Assembly: GCF_003732545.1 (NCBI RefSeq)
Contig: NZ_AYKF01000013.1
Coordinates: 22,527 to 86,526, forward strand
DNA length: 64,000 bases
Reading direction: 5' to 3'
DNA from: Salinisphaera orenii subsp. halophila YIM 95161
GTDB taxonomy: Bacteria; Pseudomonadota; Gammaproteobacteria; Nevskiales; Salinisphaeraceae
In this document: positions 47,190-56,199 of the stretch, piece after piece
Position numbering within the stretch: position 1 is the stretch's first letter
How the letters are laid out: every line of letters begins with the position of its first letter
Position numbers and translations under genes: made by a program
The notes under the pieces: model-generated
What the model was told of the DNA's origin: nothing
Databases searched by the model: none
What the model saw: only the letters and a program-made list of their open reading frames with translations

Positions 47190-48818
47190 CTAGCCTTCGG
47201 CGTCCTCGCGGATCATGTCGGCGGCCTTTTCCGCGATCGCGGTCGTCGGCGCATTGGTGTTGCCGCCGACGAGTGTCGGCATGATGGAGGCATCGACCAC
47301 GCGCAGGCCCTGAATGCCGTGCACGCGCAGGCGATCGTCGACCACCGCCGCCGCGTCCGATCCCATCCGGCAGGTACCCACCGGATGATAGATGGTCTCG
47401 GCCTTGTCCCGGACGAAGGCCTCGATGGCGGCATCGTCGGTCACGGTCTCGCCCGGCTCCAGTTCGCGCTCGCGGTGGGCGGCCAGCGGCGGCGCCCGCA
47501 TGATGGCGCGCCCGGCTTTCACCGCGCGGACCATCTGCGCGAGGTCGTCGGGATGATCCAGATAGTTGGGATCGATCAGCGGGTCGGCCGCCGGATCCGC
47601 GCTCGCCAGCCCGATGCGTCCGCGCGATTTCGGCCGCAGGTCGCAGACCCGCAGCGTGTAGCCGTGATGCTTGATCGTGTTCCAGAGATTATGGCCGTGA
47701 TCCTGCTCGACGGTGGCGATGAAGTGCAGTTGCAGATCGGCCTGCGCGCGATCATCACCGCTACGCGCGAAGCCGCCCGCCTCCGCGACGTTGCTGGTGA
47801 GCTGGCCGCGATGATGGACGAAGTACTGATAGACGGCCCGCGGCAGGTCGACGAACAGGAATCGCGGTCCGAGCCGCAGGCTGAGCCGGGTCCGTTCGAG
47901 GTCGATGATGCTGACATCCAGATGATCCTGGAGATTGCGCCCGACGCCACGCAGCTCGTGAACCAGCGGAATGCCGTGCGGTTCGATCTCCTCGCGCGGA
48001 CCGATGCCCGACAGCAGCAGAAGCTGCGGCGAGTTGATCGCTCCGCCGCAGAGCAGCACCTCGCGCCGGGCCTCGACCGTGCGGTCTCCGCCCCAGCGGC
48101 CGCGGCGATAGGTCACACCGACCGCCCGGCGCCCTTCCAGACGAATTCTCCGGACCCGCGCACGGGTGATGACGGTGAGGTTCTCGCGATGGGCCACCGG
48201 ATGCAGGAAGGCATCGGCGTTGGAGCAACGCCGGCCGTTGTCCTGGGCCACGCTGTAGAGACCGACGCCCTCTTCGGTGGCACCGCCGAAATCGTCGTTG
48301 CGCGGATAGCCGCAGGCCACGCCCGCTTCGATGAAGGCACGGCTGAGCGGATTGACGTGCCGCGGCGCACTCACGCAGTAGGCGCCGTCGACCCCGTGGT
48401 ATTCGCTCTCGCCCGCCTCGCAGCGCTCGGACTTGCGAAAATAGGCCAGCATCTCGGCGAAGCCCCAGCCGCGGTTGCCGAGTTCGGCCCAGTGGTCGTA
48501 GTCGGCGGCGTTGCCGCGGGTGTAGCACTGGGCGTTGATCGCGCTCGATCCACCGAGCGTCTTGCCGCGCGGCCAGAACATCCGGCGGCCGCCGAGATGC
48601 TTCTGCGGCACGGTGTAGTAGGCCCAGTTGAACATCCGCGACCACATCAGGCCGATGATGCCGATGGGCATGCGGATCAGCGGATTCCAGTCCGAGGGAC
48701 CGGCCTCCAGCAGGCAGACGCTGACGTCCGGATCCGCCGAGAGCCGATTGGCCAGGACACAACCGGCGGAGCCGCCGCCCACGATCACGTAATCGAACGT
48801 CTGCTGCTGCGCGGCCAC
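47190..48818 (-). CDS. GMC-family FAD-dependent oxidoreductase (choline/alcohol dehydrogenase-like)
   Basis: A 542-aa flavoprotein. The FAD-binding GGGSAGCVLANRL opens the protein, and WPRGKTLGGSSAINAQCYTRG is the GMC signature 1. SGIGPREEIEPHGI is signature 2. The catalytic histidine is in YHPVGTCRMG and the second active-site residue in GGNTNAPTTAIAEKAADMI. Closest in type to AlkJ/BetA dehydrogenases that oxidise alcohols and feed electrons to the respiratory chain; the substrate cannot be fixed. It starts at GTG with AAGGAG upstream, 46 bases after minE, so it may be read from the min operon. Confidence 0.88.
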   Translation of the reverse strand: MAAQQQTFDYVIVGGGSAGCVLANRLSADPDVSVCLLEAGPSDWNPLIRMPIGIIGLMWSRMFNWAYYTVPQKHLGGRRMFWPRGKTLGGSSAINAQCYTRGNAADYDHWAELGNRGWGFAEMLAYFRKSERCEAGESEYHGVDGAYCVSAPRHVNPLSRAFIEAGVACGYPRNDDFGGATEEGVGLYSVAQDNGRRCSNADAFLHPVAHRENLTVITRARVRRIRLEGRRAVGVTYRRGRWGGDRTVEARREVLLCGGAINSPQLLLLSGIGPREEIEPHGIPLVHELRGVGRNLQDHLDVSIIDLERTRLSLRLGPRFLFVDLPRAVYQYFVHHRGQLTSNVAEAGGFARSGDDRAQADLQLHFIATVEQDHGHNLWNTIKHHGYTLRVCDLRPKSRGRIGLASADPAADPLIDPNYLDHPDDLAQMVRAVKAGRAIMRAPPLAAHRERELEPGETVTDDAAIEAFVRDKAETIYHPVGTCRMGSDAAAVVDDRLRVHGIQGLRVVDASIMPTLVGGNTNAPTTAIAEKAADMIREDAEG

Positions 48819-48864
48819 GGCGGCTCCTTCGGCTGAAAATCCGCATTTTTACATACGCGTCAGC

Positions 48865-49125
48865 TCAGTGTTTGGAGTCGGGCAGCGTGATGTTGAGCTC
48901 GAGCACCTCGAGATCGCCCTCGCGCTCGATCTCCATCTGCACGGCGTCGTCGCCGACCTGAACGTACTTGCGCAGCACGGCCAGCAGATCCTGCTGCAGC
49001 TGCGGAAAGTAGGCCGGCTGATCGTCATGCCCGCTCCGGCGATGGGCGACCACGAGCTGGAGCCGCTCCTTCGCGTGCTGTGCCGAGCCTTTCTTCTCGG
49101 ACCGAAATACATCGAGCCAACCCAT
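48865..49125 (-). CDS. minE: Cell division topological specificity factor MinE
   Basis: An 86-aa protein that drives MinD oscillation. The N-terminal MinD-activating region includes AKERLQLVVAHRR, followed by the dimerisation domain with YFPQLQQDLLAVLRKYVQ. It follows minD by three bases in the order minC-minD-minE, the standard operon. Confidence 0.95.
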   Translation of the reverse strand: MGWLDVFRSEKKGSAQHAKERLQLVVAHRRSGHDDQPAYFPQLQQDLLAVLRKYVQVGDDAVQMEIEREGDLEVLELNITLPDSKH

Positions 49126-49128
49126 GGT

Positions 49129-49935
49129 CTACCTCCCCATCAGACGATCGAGAAAACCCTTCTTGGCCTCGGTGAAACGCATCGGACGGTTCTCGCCGAG
49201 GAAACGCGCCACCATGTCGAGATAGGCGTGCCCGGCATCGGCGTTGTTCTCCAGGGCGACCGGCATGCCGGAGTTGGAGGCGTTGAGCACGGTCTCGGAC
49301 TCGGGGATGACGCCCAGCAGCGGGATGCCAAGAATATCGTTGATGTCCGACAGCGACAGCATCTCGCCCTTGCCGACGCGGTTGGCCGCGTAGCGGGTGA
49401 CCACCAGATGCTCCTTGACCGGATCGGCGCCTTCCTTGGCGCGCTTGGTCTTGGAGGAGAGCATGCCCAGCACGCGATCCGAGTCGCGCACCGAGGAGAC
49501 CTCGGGGTTGGTCACCACCAGCGCCTCGTCGGCGAAATACATCGCCATGATCGCGCCGGTCTCGATGCCTGCCGGCGAATCGCAGACGATGTAGTCGAAG
49601 TCCTCGGCGAGCTTGTTGAGCGTGCGCTCCACGCCCTCCAGCGCCAGCGCGTCCTTGTCGCGCGTCTGGGAGGCCGCGAGGATGTAGAGATTCTCCACCC
49701 GCTTGTCGCGGATCATGGCCTGCTTGAGATTGGCCTCGCCCTGGATCACGTTGATGAAATCGAACACGACCCGGCGCTCACAGCCCATGATCAGGTCGAG
49801 GTTGCGCAGACCCACGTCGAAGTCGATGACGATGGTCTTGTTCCCCCGCATGGCCAGGCCGGTCGCAAAGGACGCCGCGGTCGTCGTCTTGCCGACCCCG
49901 CCCTTGCCGGACGTGACTACGATGATTTTTGCCAC
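49129..49935 (-). CDS. minD: Septum site-determining ATPase MinD
   Basis: A 268-aa membrane-binding ATPase that recruits MinC to block polar septation. The deviant Walker A KGGVGKTTT lies at residues 10-18. DFDVGLRNLDLIMG and CDSPAGIETGA are conserved, and the C-terminal amphipathic membrane-targeting helix is KKGFLDRLMGR. Start codon GTG with AGGAG upstream, three bases after minC. Confidence 0.97.
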   Translation of the reverse strand: MAKIIVVTSGKGGVGKTTTAASFATGLAMRGNKTIVIDFDVGLRNLDLIMGCERRVVFDFINVIQGEANLKQAMIRDKRVENLYILAASQTRDKDALALEGVERTLNKLAEDFDYIVCDSPAGIETGAIMAMYFADEALVVTNPEVSSVRDSDRVLGMLSSKTKRAKEGADPVKEHLVVTRYAANRVGKGEMLSLSDINDILGIPLLGVIPESETVLNASNSGMPVALENNADAGHAYLDMVARFLGENRPMRFTEAKKGFLDRLMGR

Positions 49936-49938
49936 TCG

Positions 49939-50694
49939 TTACTCCTGCAATTCGATCGTCAAGTTGTCGTCGTCCAGACTGACCTGCACGGCCCTGGAAC
50001 GCACCCCCTCGTCTATGGCGTCGGCCACTTTGTAGCAGCCGGCGATGGCCACCAGGTCCGGTTCGAACCGGCGGCAGAAGATGCGGGCGTCGGTGTCGCC
50101 GGTGGCCCCGGCCAGCGCGCGGCCGCGCAGCGCCCCGTAGATGTGGATATGGCCGTCGGCGAGCACCTCCGCGCCCTCGCTGACCGAGGTCGCGACCACC
50201 AGATCGCCGCCGCGGGCGTAGATCTGCTGGCCGGAGCGCACCGGCCGCGTGACCAGGCGCGTCGGCGTGCGCGAGCCGGCCTCGCGCTCGCTCGACGGGG
50301 CCGGCGCGGCCTCGGGTTCGCCGGCGCGCGCCGGCTCGGGCGCGTCCGTGGCCGTGGTGTCGCGCTCGGCGGCCGCGCGCGCGGGCGAATTCAGTACCCC
50401 GAGACCCGCGCGCGCCGCGGCCTTCGCGGCAGCGTCACTGGGATCAAGCACGCCCACGACGAGCAGGCCGGCATCGCGGGCGGCATCGCGCACCCGCGCG
50501 AGCTCGGGCAGTTCGCTGGGCAGCGACAGCAGCACGGGCATGCGTGCGAAGAAATCGGGCGTGCGCTCGAGTTGCCGGGCGATCTGCTCGGCGATGCGCT
50601 CGATGTCCGTGTCACGGATCTCGAGCACCGTGAGGGTCATCATCCGGCCCTTGAATACAACACCGGCGCCCGCTGCGGTGGAGGTGTCCGCCAT
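49939..50694 (-). CDS. minC: Septum site-determining protein MinC
   Basis: A 251-aa inhibitor of FtsZ assembly. The N-terminal FtsZ-binding domain starts FKGRMMTLTVLEI. A linker of about 40 residues, rich in Ala, Pro, Arg and Glu, is longer than usual. The C-terminal beta-helix domain contains RSGQQIYARGGDLVV and DGHIHIYGALRGRALAG, which bind MinD. First gene of the leftward min operon with its own recognisable promoter. Confidence 0.93.
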   Translation of the reverse strand: MADTSTAAGAGVVFKGRMMTLTVLEIRDTDIERIAEQIARQLERTPDFFARMPVLLSLPSELPELARVRDAARDAGLLVVGVLDPSDAAAKAAARAGLGVLNSPARAAAERDTTATDAPEPARAGEPEAAPAPSSEREAGSRTPTRLVTRPVRSGQQIYARGGDLVVATSVSEGAEVLADGHIHIYGALRGRALAGATGDTDARIFCRRFEPDLVAIAGCYKVADAIDEGVRSRAVQVSLDDDNLTIELQE

Positions 50695-50722
50695 GCTCGG
50701 ATCGTATTGGAAACAATCCGCG

Positions 50723-50750
50723 AGTCTACCACGCCGAAAGCCGCTGTCAG
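50723..50750 (-). promoter_or_regulatory. Sigma-70 promoter of minCDE
   Basis: On the minus strand CTGACA (five of six matches to the -35 consensus) and TAGACT (-10) are 16 bases apart. The predicted start lies about 20 bases before the minC ATG. Confidence 0.6.
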
Positions 50751-50863
50751 GCGATTTTCAGCGCGTCGGACGACCACCGATGCCGCGTTCGGGCCGGGCT
50801 TTCGGCCCGCGAATTGCATCACCGCGGTGTACAGTAGCCACACCCACTCGAGCGCTATCGATC

Positions 50864-52321
50864 ATGACCGACTTCTGGGCGGGCTATCGCAGTCCGGGTT
50901 TCTTCGACGAGCTGTTCGACGCGCATGGCGCGCCGCGCGATGGCGCGCGCGAGCTGACCGGACAACTCGAGGCCTTCGGCCCCGAGGAGCTCGCCAATCG
51001 CCGGGCCGCTGCCGATCTGGCGATCAAGTCCACCGGCATCACCTTCACGGTCTATTCCGATGCGGGCATGATCGATCGAGCCTGGCCGTTCGACGTGCTC
51101 CCCCGCACCATCGCGGAGCACGAGTGGCGCCGGGTCAGCGACGGCCTGCGCCAGCGGGTGAGCGCGCTCAACCGGTTCATCGCCGATCTCTACGGCGACC
51201 AGCGGATCATCGCCGACGGCGTGCTGCCGCGGGCGGTCCTGGATCAATCCGTGAACTTCCGCCCCGAATGCGTGGGCATGCGTCCGCCGGGCGACATCTG
51301 GGCGCATATCTGCGGCTCCGACCTGGTTCGCGACGGCAACGGCGAGTTCCACGTACTCGAAGACAATCTCCGCGTGCCTTCGGGCGTGTCCTATATGGTC
51401 GAGAACCGCCTGGTCTCGAAGCGCGTGTTCCCGGAACTGTTCGAACGCCATCGCATCCTGCCGGTCGACGACTATCCCAGCGAGCTGCTGGATGCGCTCA
51501 ACGCGCTCTCGCCCCGGACCGGCATCACCCCGAACGTCGCCCTGCTGAGCCCCGGCGTCTACAATTCGGCGTTCTTCGAGCACGTCTGGCTGGCGGGCCA
51601 GATGGGCGCGGAACTGGTGCAGGGCACCGATCTGTACGTCGATCGCGACGACTGTGTCTACGCCCGCACCATCTATGGCCCGCAGCGGGTCGACGTGATC
51701 TACCGCCGGGTCGACGACCTCTTTCTCGACCCGGATGTGTTCCGATCGGACTCGATGCTTGGCACGCCGGGCCTGATGCGGGCCTGGCGCGCGGGCAAGG
51801 TGGCCCTGGCCAACGCCCCCGGCGCCGGCGTGGCCGACGACAAGGTCGTCTACGCCTTCGTGCCCGAGATCATCCGCTACTATCTGGGCGAGGAGCCGAA
51901 GCTGCCGAACGTGCCCTCCTGGCTGTGCATGGACCCGGAACAGCGCGAGTACGTACTCGCGAATCTGGACACACTGGTGGTCAAACCGGCGAACGAATCG
52001 GGCGGCTACGGCATGCTCATCGGCCCGCGCGCCACGCCCGCCGAGCGCGAGCGCTTCGCCGAACTGATTCGCGCCAATCCGCGCAATTACATGGCCCAGC
52101 CGACGCTCGCCCTGTCCACCGCGCCGACGCTGGTGGACGGCCGGGCGGCGCCGCGGCATGTCGACCTGCGGCCGTTCATCGTTTCGCGCCCGGACGAGGA
52201 CGCGTTCGTGACCATGGGCGGGCTGACCCGGGTGGCGCTGCGCGAAGGCTCGCTGGTGGTCAACAGCTCCCAGGGCGGCGGCAGCAAGGACACCTGGATC
52301 GTACAGGACGGGGACGCCTGA
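50864..52321 (+). CDS. Circularly permuted ATP-grasp protein (DUF404/DUF407 type)
   Basis: A 485-aa protein of the COG2308 group. Landmarks are STGITFTVYSD, HVLEDNLRVPSGVSYMVENR, GTDLYVDRDDCVY and the late VVKPANESGGYGM, where ATP-grasp lysine and glycine-rich loop residues fall. Such proteins are predicted to form amide or peptide-like bonds; no substrate is established. The ATG at 50864 is chosen over a longer frame overlapping minC antisense. It is directly followed by its usual partner, the alpha-E protein, one base after its stop. Confidence 0.88.
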   Translation: MTDFWAGYRSPGFFDELFDAHGAPRDGARELTGQLEAFGPEELANRRAAADLAIKSTGITFTVYSDAGMIDRAWPFDVLPRTIAEHEWRRVSDGLRQRVSALNRFIADLYGDQRIIADGVLPRAVLDQSVNFRPECVGMRPPGDIWAHICGSDLVRDGNGEFHVLEDNLRVPSGVSYMVENRLVSKRVFPELFERHRILPVDDYPSELLDALNALSPRTGITPNVALLSPGVYNSAFFEHVWLAGQMGAELVQGTDLYVDRDDCVYARTIYGPQRVDVIYRRVDDLFLDPDVFRSDSMLGTPGLMRAWRAGKVALANAPGAGVADDKVVYAFVPEIIRYYLGEEPKLPNVPSWLCMDPEQREYVLANLDTLVVKPANESGGYGMLIGPRATPAERERFAELIRANPRNYMAQPTLALSTAPTLVDGRAAPRHVDLRPFIVSRPDEDAFVTMGGLTRVALREGSLVVNSSQGGGSKDTWIVQDGDA

Positions 52322-52322
52322 G

Positions 52323-53249
52323 ATGCTCTCGAGACTGGCACAGAACCTGTTCTGGGCGGGCCGCTATCTCGAGCGGGCCGAATCCGGCGCGCGCCTGATC
52401 AACGCGACCACCCTCCTGCTGCTGGACCTGCCGCGCCAGACCGAGTTCGACTGGCGGGCACTGGTCGAGATCGTCGGCGCGGAGGCCCTGTTCGCCCGCC
52501 ACTATCCCGATGCGACCGAGGAAAGCGTGATGCGCTTTCTGTCCAGCGACCGCGACCACCCGGGCTCGATCGCCAGCTCGCTGGCCCACGCCCGGGAGAA
52601 CCTGCGCCACACGCGCGACCGGATACCGCGCGAGGTCTGGGAGGAAGTCAACGGCCTGCATCTGTACATGGCCGACGAGGGCCAGCACATCGAACGTCGG
52701 CTGGCACGCAGCCGGGTGATGGAGCGGGTGGTGCGCAGCGGCCGGATGGTGGCCGGGCTGCTGGAATCGGGCATGAGCCGCGACGCCGCCTACGACATGC
52801 TCCAGCTGGGCATGGCGATCGAACGCGCCGACATGACCACCCGCATCCTCGACGTGCGCGCCTCCGACCTGCTCGCCGACGATGTCGCCGACCTGCCGCC
52901 CTACCAGACGGTGCAGTGGATCAGCGTACTCAAGTCGCTGAGCGCCTTTCAGATGTATCGGCGCCACGTGCGCACGCGTGTCACCGGCGCGGGCGTCGTG
53001 CGCTTTCTGCTCACCGACACCGCCTTTCCCCGCTCGCTGCGCTACTGCCTGGCGCATGCCGGCCAGCGGCTCGCGCGCCTGCCCGAACCCGAACCCTGCA
53101 CGCGCCAGCTCGACAGCGCCCTGGCGGTGCTCGAACAGGCCGAGATCAGCGCCCTCACCGGCCATCGCCTGAGCGAATTCCTCGACCGGATGCAGATCGA
53201 GCTCAATCGCCTGAACGATGCGATCGGCGCCCGTTACTTCAGACCCTGA
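52323..53249 (+). CDS. Alpha-E domain protein (DUF403)
   Basis: A 308-aa, almost entirely helical protein. It opens MLSRLAQNLFWAGRYLERAE, the alpha-E signature, and contains further E/R-rich helices such as VMERVVRSGRMVAGLLE and AYDMLQLGMAIERADMTTRIL. Always or nearly always paired with the circularly permuted ATP-grasp gene; comparative-genomics work predicts a joint role in a peptide-forming pathway. Molecular function unknown. The next gene starts 40 bases later. Confidence 0.88.
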   Translation: MLSRLAQNLFWAGRYLERAESGARLINATTLLLLDLPRQTEFDWRALVEIVGAEALFARHYPDATEESVMRFLSSDRDHPGSIASSLAHARENLRHTRDRIPREVWEEVNGLHLYMADEGQHIERRLARSRVMERVVRSGRMVAGLLESGMSRDAAYDMLQLGMAIERADMTTRILDVRASDLLADDVADLPPYQTVQWISVLKSLSAFQMYRRHVRTRVTGAGVVRFLLTDTAFPRSLRYCLAHAGQRLARLPEPEPCTRQLDSALAVLEQAEISALTGHRLSEFLDRMQIELNRLNDAIGARYFRP

Positions 53250-53289
53250 GCCCGCCCCGCTCGAGAGCCAAACGGCCGAACCTTCACCG

Positions 53290-54357
53290 ATGCGCGACTT
53301 CTACTGCCAGTGCGGCAACACCCTGTTCTTCCGCAACACCCGCTGCCTGCAGTGCGATCGCCGGGTCGGCTTCGCCCCGGGCGCCGGCCGCATGACGGCA
53401 CTGGAACCGCTGGGCGGAGGCCTCTGGCAGGTTCCCGGCGCCGGCCGCATTCAGGGCGCGGTCTATCGCCTGTGCGACAACGCGACGCGCCACGCCATCT
53501 GCAACTGGCTGATCCCCGAAGCCGCGCCCCACGCACAATGCCAGTCCTGCCGGCTGACCCGGACGCTGCCGGATCTGGACCAGCCACGTCACGCCGAACT
53601 CTGGGGCAAACTCGAGAGCGCCAAGCGCCATCTGCTGTTCAATCTCATGCAACTCGGCCTGCCGATCGTGGATCGGCGACAGGATCCGGAGGCGGGTCTG
53701 GCCTTCGATTTTCTCGCCGACCGCGACTCGACCACCGAGTTCACCCGTCCGATCGCAGGCCAGGCGCCGGTCAACACCGGCCATGCCAACGGTGTGATCA
53801 CGATCAACATCGCCGAGGCCGACGACGTGGCCCGGGCCCGCATGCGCGAGCAGATGGGCGAGCACTACCGAACCCTGTTGGGCCATTTCCGGCACGAGAT
53901 CGGCCACTACTACTGGAGCCGACTGGTCGCCGATGGCGGCCCGCTGGCGGCATGCCGTACACTCTTCGGCGACGACCGCGCCGACTACGCCGCGGCGCTG
54001 AAGCGCTATTACCGCGACGGCGCACCGGGCGACTGGCAGGCGCGCTTCATCACACCGTACGCGTCGGCCCATCCCTGGGAGGACTGGGCCGAGACCTGGG
54101 CCCATTATCTGCACATGCGCGACACGCTCGAGACCGCCGTCGAATTCAGCCTGGTCACGCCACCGCCCTGGCGGCATGCCGCCGATGACTTCGATGCCCT
54201 CATGCACGGCTGGACCCAGCTCGCCATCGGCATGAACGCGGTCAATCGCAGCATGGGGCTGCCGGACGCCTACCCGTTCGTCATCAGCGCGCCCACGCAC
54301 GAGAAACTCGCCTTCATCCACCGCCTGGTCGCCGACCACGAAAGCGCGGCGGCATGA
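53290..54357 (+). CDS. Zinc-ribbon putative metallopeptidase (DUF2248 type)
   Basis: A 355-aa protein. The N-terminus has two zinc-ribbon-like cysteine pairs (CQCGN and CLQC, residues 5-22), and CQSC appears near residue 85. The metallopeptidase part has H-E-x2-H in FRHEIGHYYW and a later acidic site in HPWEDWAETWAHYLHM. Members of this family occur next to COG2308/COG2307 genes, as here. The usual transglutaminase-like partner is absent. It overlaps the downstream transporter gene by four bases. Confidence 0.85.
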   Translation: MRDFYCQCGNTLFFRNTRCLQCDRRVGFAPGAGRMTALEPLGGGLWQVPGAGRIQGAVYRLCDNATRHAICNWLIPEAAPHAQCQSCRLTRTLPDLDQPRHAELWGKLESAKRHLLFNLMQLGLPIVDRRQDPEAGLAFDFLADRDSTTEFTRPIAGQAPVNTGHANGVITINIAEADDVARARMREQMGEHYRTLLGHFRHEIGHYYWSRLVADGGPLAACRTLFGDDRADYAAALKRYYRDGAPGDWQARFITPYASAHPWEDWAETWAHYLHMRDTLETAVEFSLVTPPPWRHAADDFDALMHGWTQLAIGMNAVNRSMGLPDAYPFVISAPTHEKLAFIHRLVADHESAAA

Positions 54358-55223
54358 CGCCGCGTGTCTACGGCATGCTGCTGACCGGCGCCGGCGTGCT
54401 CGCGCTCAGCCCCGACTCGGTGCTCATTCGTCTGCTCGACGCGGACGTGCCCACCACGCTGTTCTGGCGCGGCCTGGCCATGGCCGGCGGGCTGTTCGCC
54501 TTTCTGCTGTGGCGCGACCGGCACCGGCCCGCAGCGCTCGCATCGGCACTGATGCACCGGCACGGCTGGGGCCTGGGGCTGCTGTTCGCGCTGAGCAACA
54601 TACTGTTCGTCAGTGCGATCAAGTTCGCCTCCGTGTCGGACACCCTCGGCGCCCTGGCCACGGCGTCGATATTCGCCGCAGTCTTCAGCGTGCTGTTTTT
54701 GGGCGAGCGCGCGCCGCCGCGCACCTGGATCGCGGCGGGCGTGATCGCCCTCGGCCTGATGATGATCGCCTTCGGCGGCGCCGGCAGCCTGTTCGGGCGT
54801 GCGCTCGGCATCGCCACCGCCGCGGTGTTCGGCGCCACGTTCGTGTTCATGCGGGCCATCGGCGAGGGCGACACGCTGCCGGGACTGGCGCTCGGCGGGC
54901 TGTTCATCGTGCTCGCCACAGCCCTGCCCGCCCAGCTGACCGACCTGCCCACCCAGAGCTACGCCGCGACCGCCGGCCTGGCCGTGATACTACCCGTGGC
55001 GTTCGGCCTCATCGGGCGCGGACCGCGCTATCTGCCGGCGCCCGAAGTCAGCCTGCTGATGCTGCTGGAGACCGTGTTCGGCACGCTCTGGGCGTGGTTG
55101 GTCCTGGCCGAGGCGCCGACCCGCACGACACTGGCGGCAATCGCGGTGATCCTCGCCACGCTCGCGGTCTTCTACTGGCGCGAGGGGCGGGTCAACCGTC
55201 AGGCCGCGGCCGAACTCTCGTGA
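54354..55223 (+). CDS. EamA/DMT-family transporter
   Basis: A 289-aa membrane protein with ten hydrophobic helices in two EamA repeats. The second repeat contains LMLLETVFGTLWAWLVLAE, the typical E-x-x-x-x-x-x-W helix 9 motif. Substrate unknown; relatives move amino acids or other small metabolites. Its start overlaps the metallopeptidase stop (ATGA) and its stop overlaps the GTG start of the next gene, so it is part of the same transcript as the ATP-grasp cluster. Confidence 0.88.
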   Translation: MTPRVYGMLLTGAGVLALSPDSVLIRLLDADVPTTLFWRGLAMAGGLFAFLLWRDRHRPAALASALMHRHGWGLGLLFALSNILFVSAIKFASVSDTLGALATASIFAAVFSVLFLGERAPPRTWIAAGVIALGLMMIAFGGAGSLFGRALGIATAAVFGATFVFMRAIGEGDTLPGLALGGLFIVLATALPAQLTDLPTQSYAATAGLAVILPVAFGLIGRGPRYLPAPEVSLLMLLETVFGTLWAWLVLAEAPTRTTLAAIAVILATLAVFYWREGRVNRQAAAELS

Positions 55224-56107
55224 GCCTGCTCGACCCGCCCAATCACTTCACCCTCGACGGCCTGGCGCACGCCGTGCGCGAGTCGGGCCCCCGGGCGGGC
55301 GAACCGATGGTGCTGCTGCACGGATTCGCCGATACCGGCGCCAGCTTTGCCTCGCTGGCGGCGGCCATCGATGCCGAGGCACCGGGGCGTTACCGGTTCA
55401 TCGCGCCGGACTGGCGCGGCCACGGCGACACCGGCCACGCCGGACGCTGCTACTGGTTTCCCGAATACCTGGCCGACCTCGAGGCGCTGCTCGACGCCCT
55501 GCCCGGGCTGGCCGCGCCGATCACGCTGGTCGGTCACAGCATGGGCGGCCAGGTGGCCAGCTTCTACGCCGGGCTGCGGCCGGAGCGTGTGGCGCATCTC
55601 GTCACCCTCGACAGCCTCAACGTGCCCGACGCCGACAGCAGCCGGGCGCCCCGGCGCTACCGGCGCTGGCTCGACGCCCACCGCGCGCCGCCGAGCCACG
55701 CAGTGCACCCCGATCTGGCGACGGTATCCGAGCGCATCGGGCGCCGCTATCCCGAGCTCGACGGCGATACGCGGCACATGCTCGCCGCGCAGTGGACCCG
55801 CCCCGTCGACGGCGGACGGCAGTGGCGTTTCGACCCGTGGCATCGGGCGCCCTTTCCGCAACCGTTCCGCATCGACGACGCCATGGCGATCTGGCGCGAG
55901 GTCCGCGCAGCCGTGCTCTGTATCGATGCCGAGGACTCACCGGCGAGAGCACTCGTGGCCGAGGCGGACATGGCCCGTCGGCGCGCCTGTTTCACCGACC
56001 TGACCCATCGCGTGATGCCGGGCTGCGGACACATGCTGCACCTGGAAGCACCCGAGCGCGTCGCGGCCCTCATCCAGGACTTTTTCGGCGAGACGCGCCG
56101 GGCCTGA
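55220..56107 (+). CDS. Alpha/beta hydrolase
   Basis: A 295-aa soluble hydrolase starting at GTG 55220, overlapping the DMT stop (GTGA). It has LLHGFADTGASF with the oxyanion hole, APDWRGHGDT, the nucleophile elbow GHSMGGQVAS, an acid residue in AVLCIDAEDS and the histidine in MPGCGHMLHLEAPERV. Esterase, epoxide hydrolase-like or acyl-transfer roles are all possible. It is the last gene of the run of overlapping starts that begins at 50864. Confidence 0.88.
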   Translation: MSLLDPPNHFTLDGLAHAVRESGPRAGEPMVLLHGFADTGASFASLAAAIDAEAPGRYRFIAPDWRGHGDTGHAGRCYWFPEYLADLEALLDALPGLAAPITLVGHSMGGQVASFYAGLRPERVAHLVTLDSLNVPDADSSRAPRRYRRWLDAHRAPPSHAVHPDLATVSERIGRRYPELDGDTRHMLAAQWTRPVDGGRQWRFDPWHRAPFPQPFRIDDAMAIWREVRAAVLCIDAEDSPARALVAEADMARRRACFTDLTHRVMPGCGHMLHLEAPERVAALIQDFFGETRRA

Positions 56108-56199
56108 CCGGACGACCACCGCGATTGCGGGGCAAAAGCCGCTTGCCTATGGTGGCGGTATCACCCTCACCCGGCCGTGCTTGCGGCCGCGGAGCCGCC

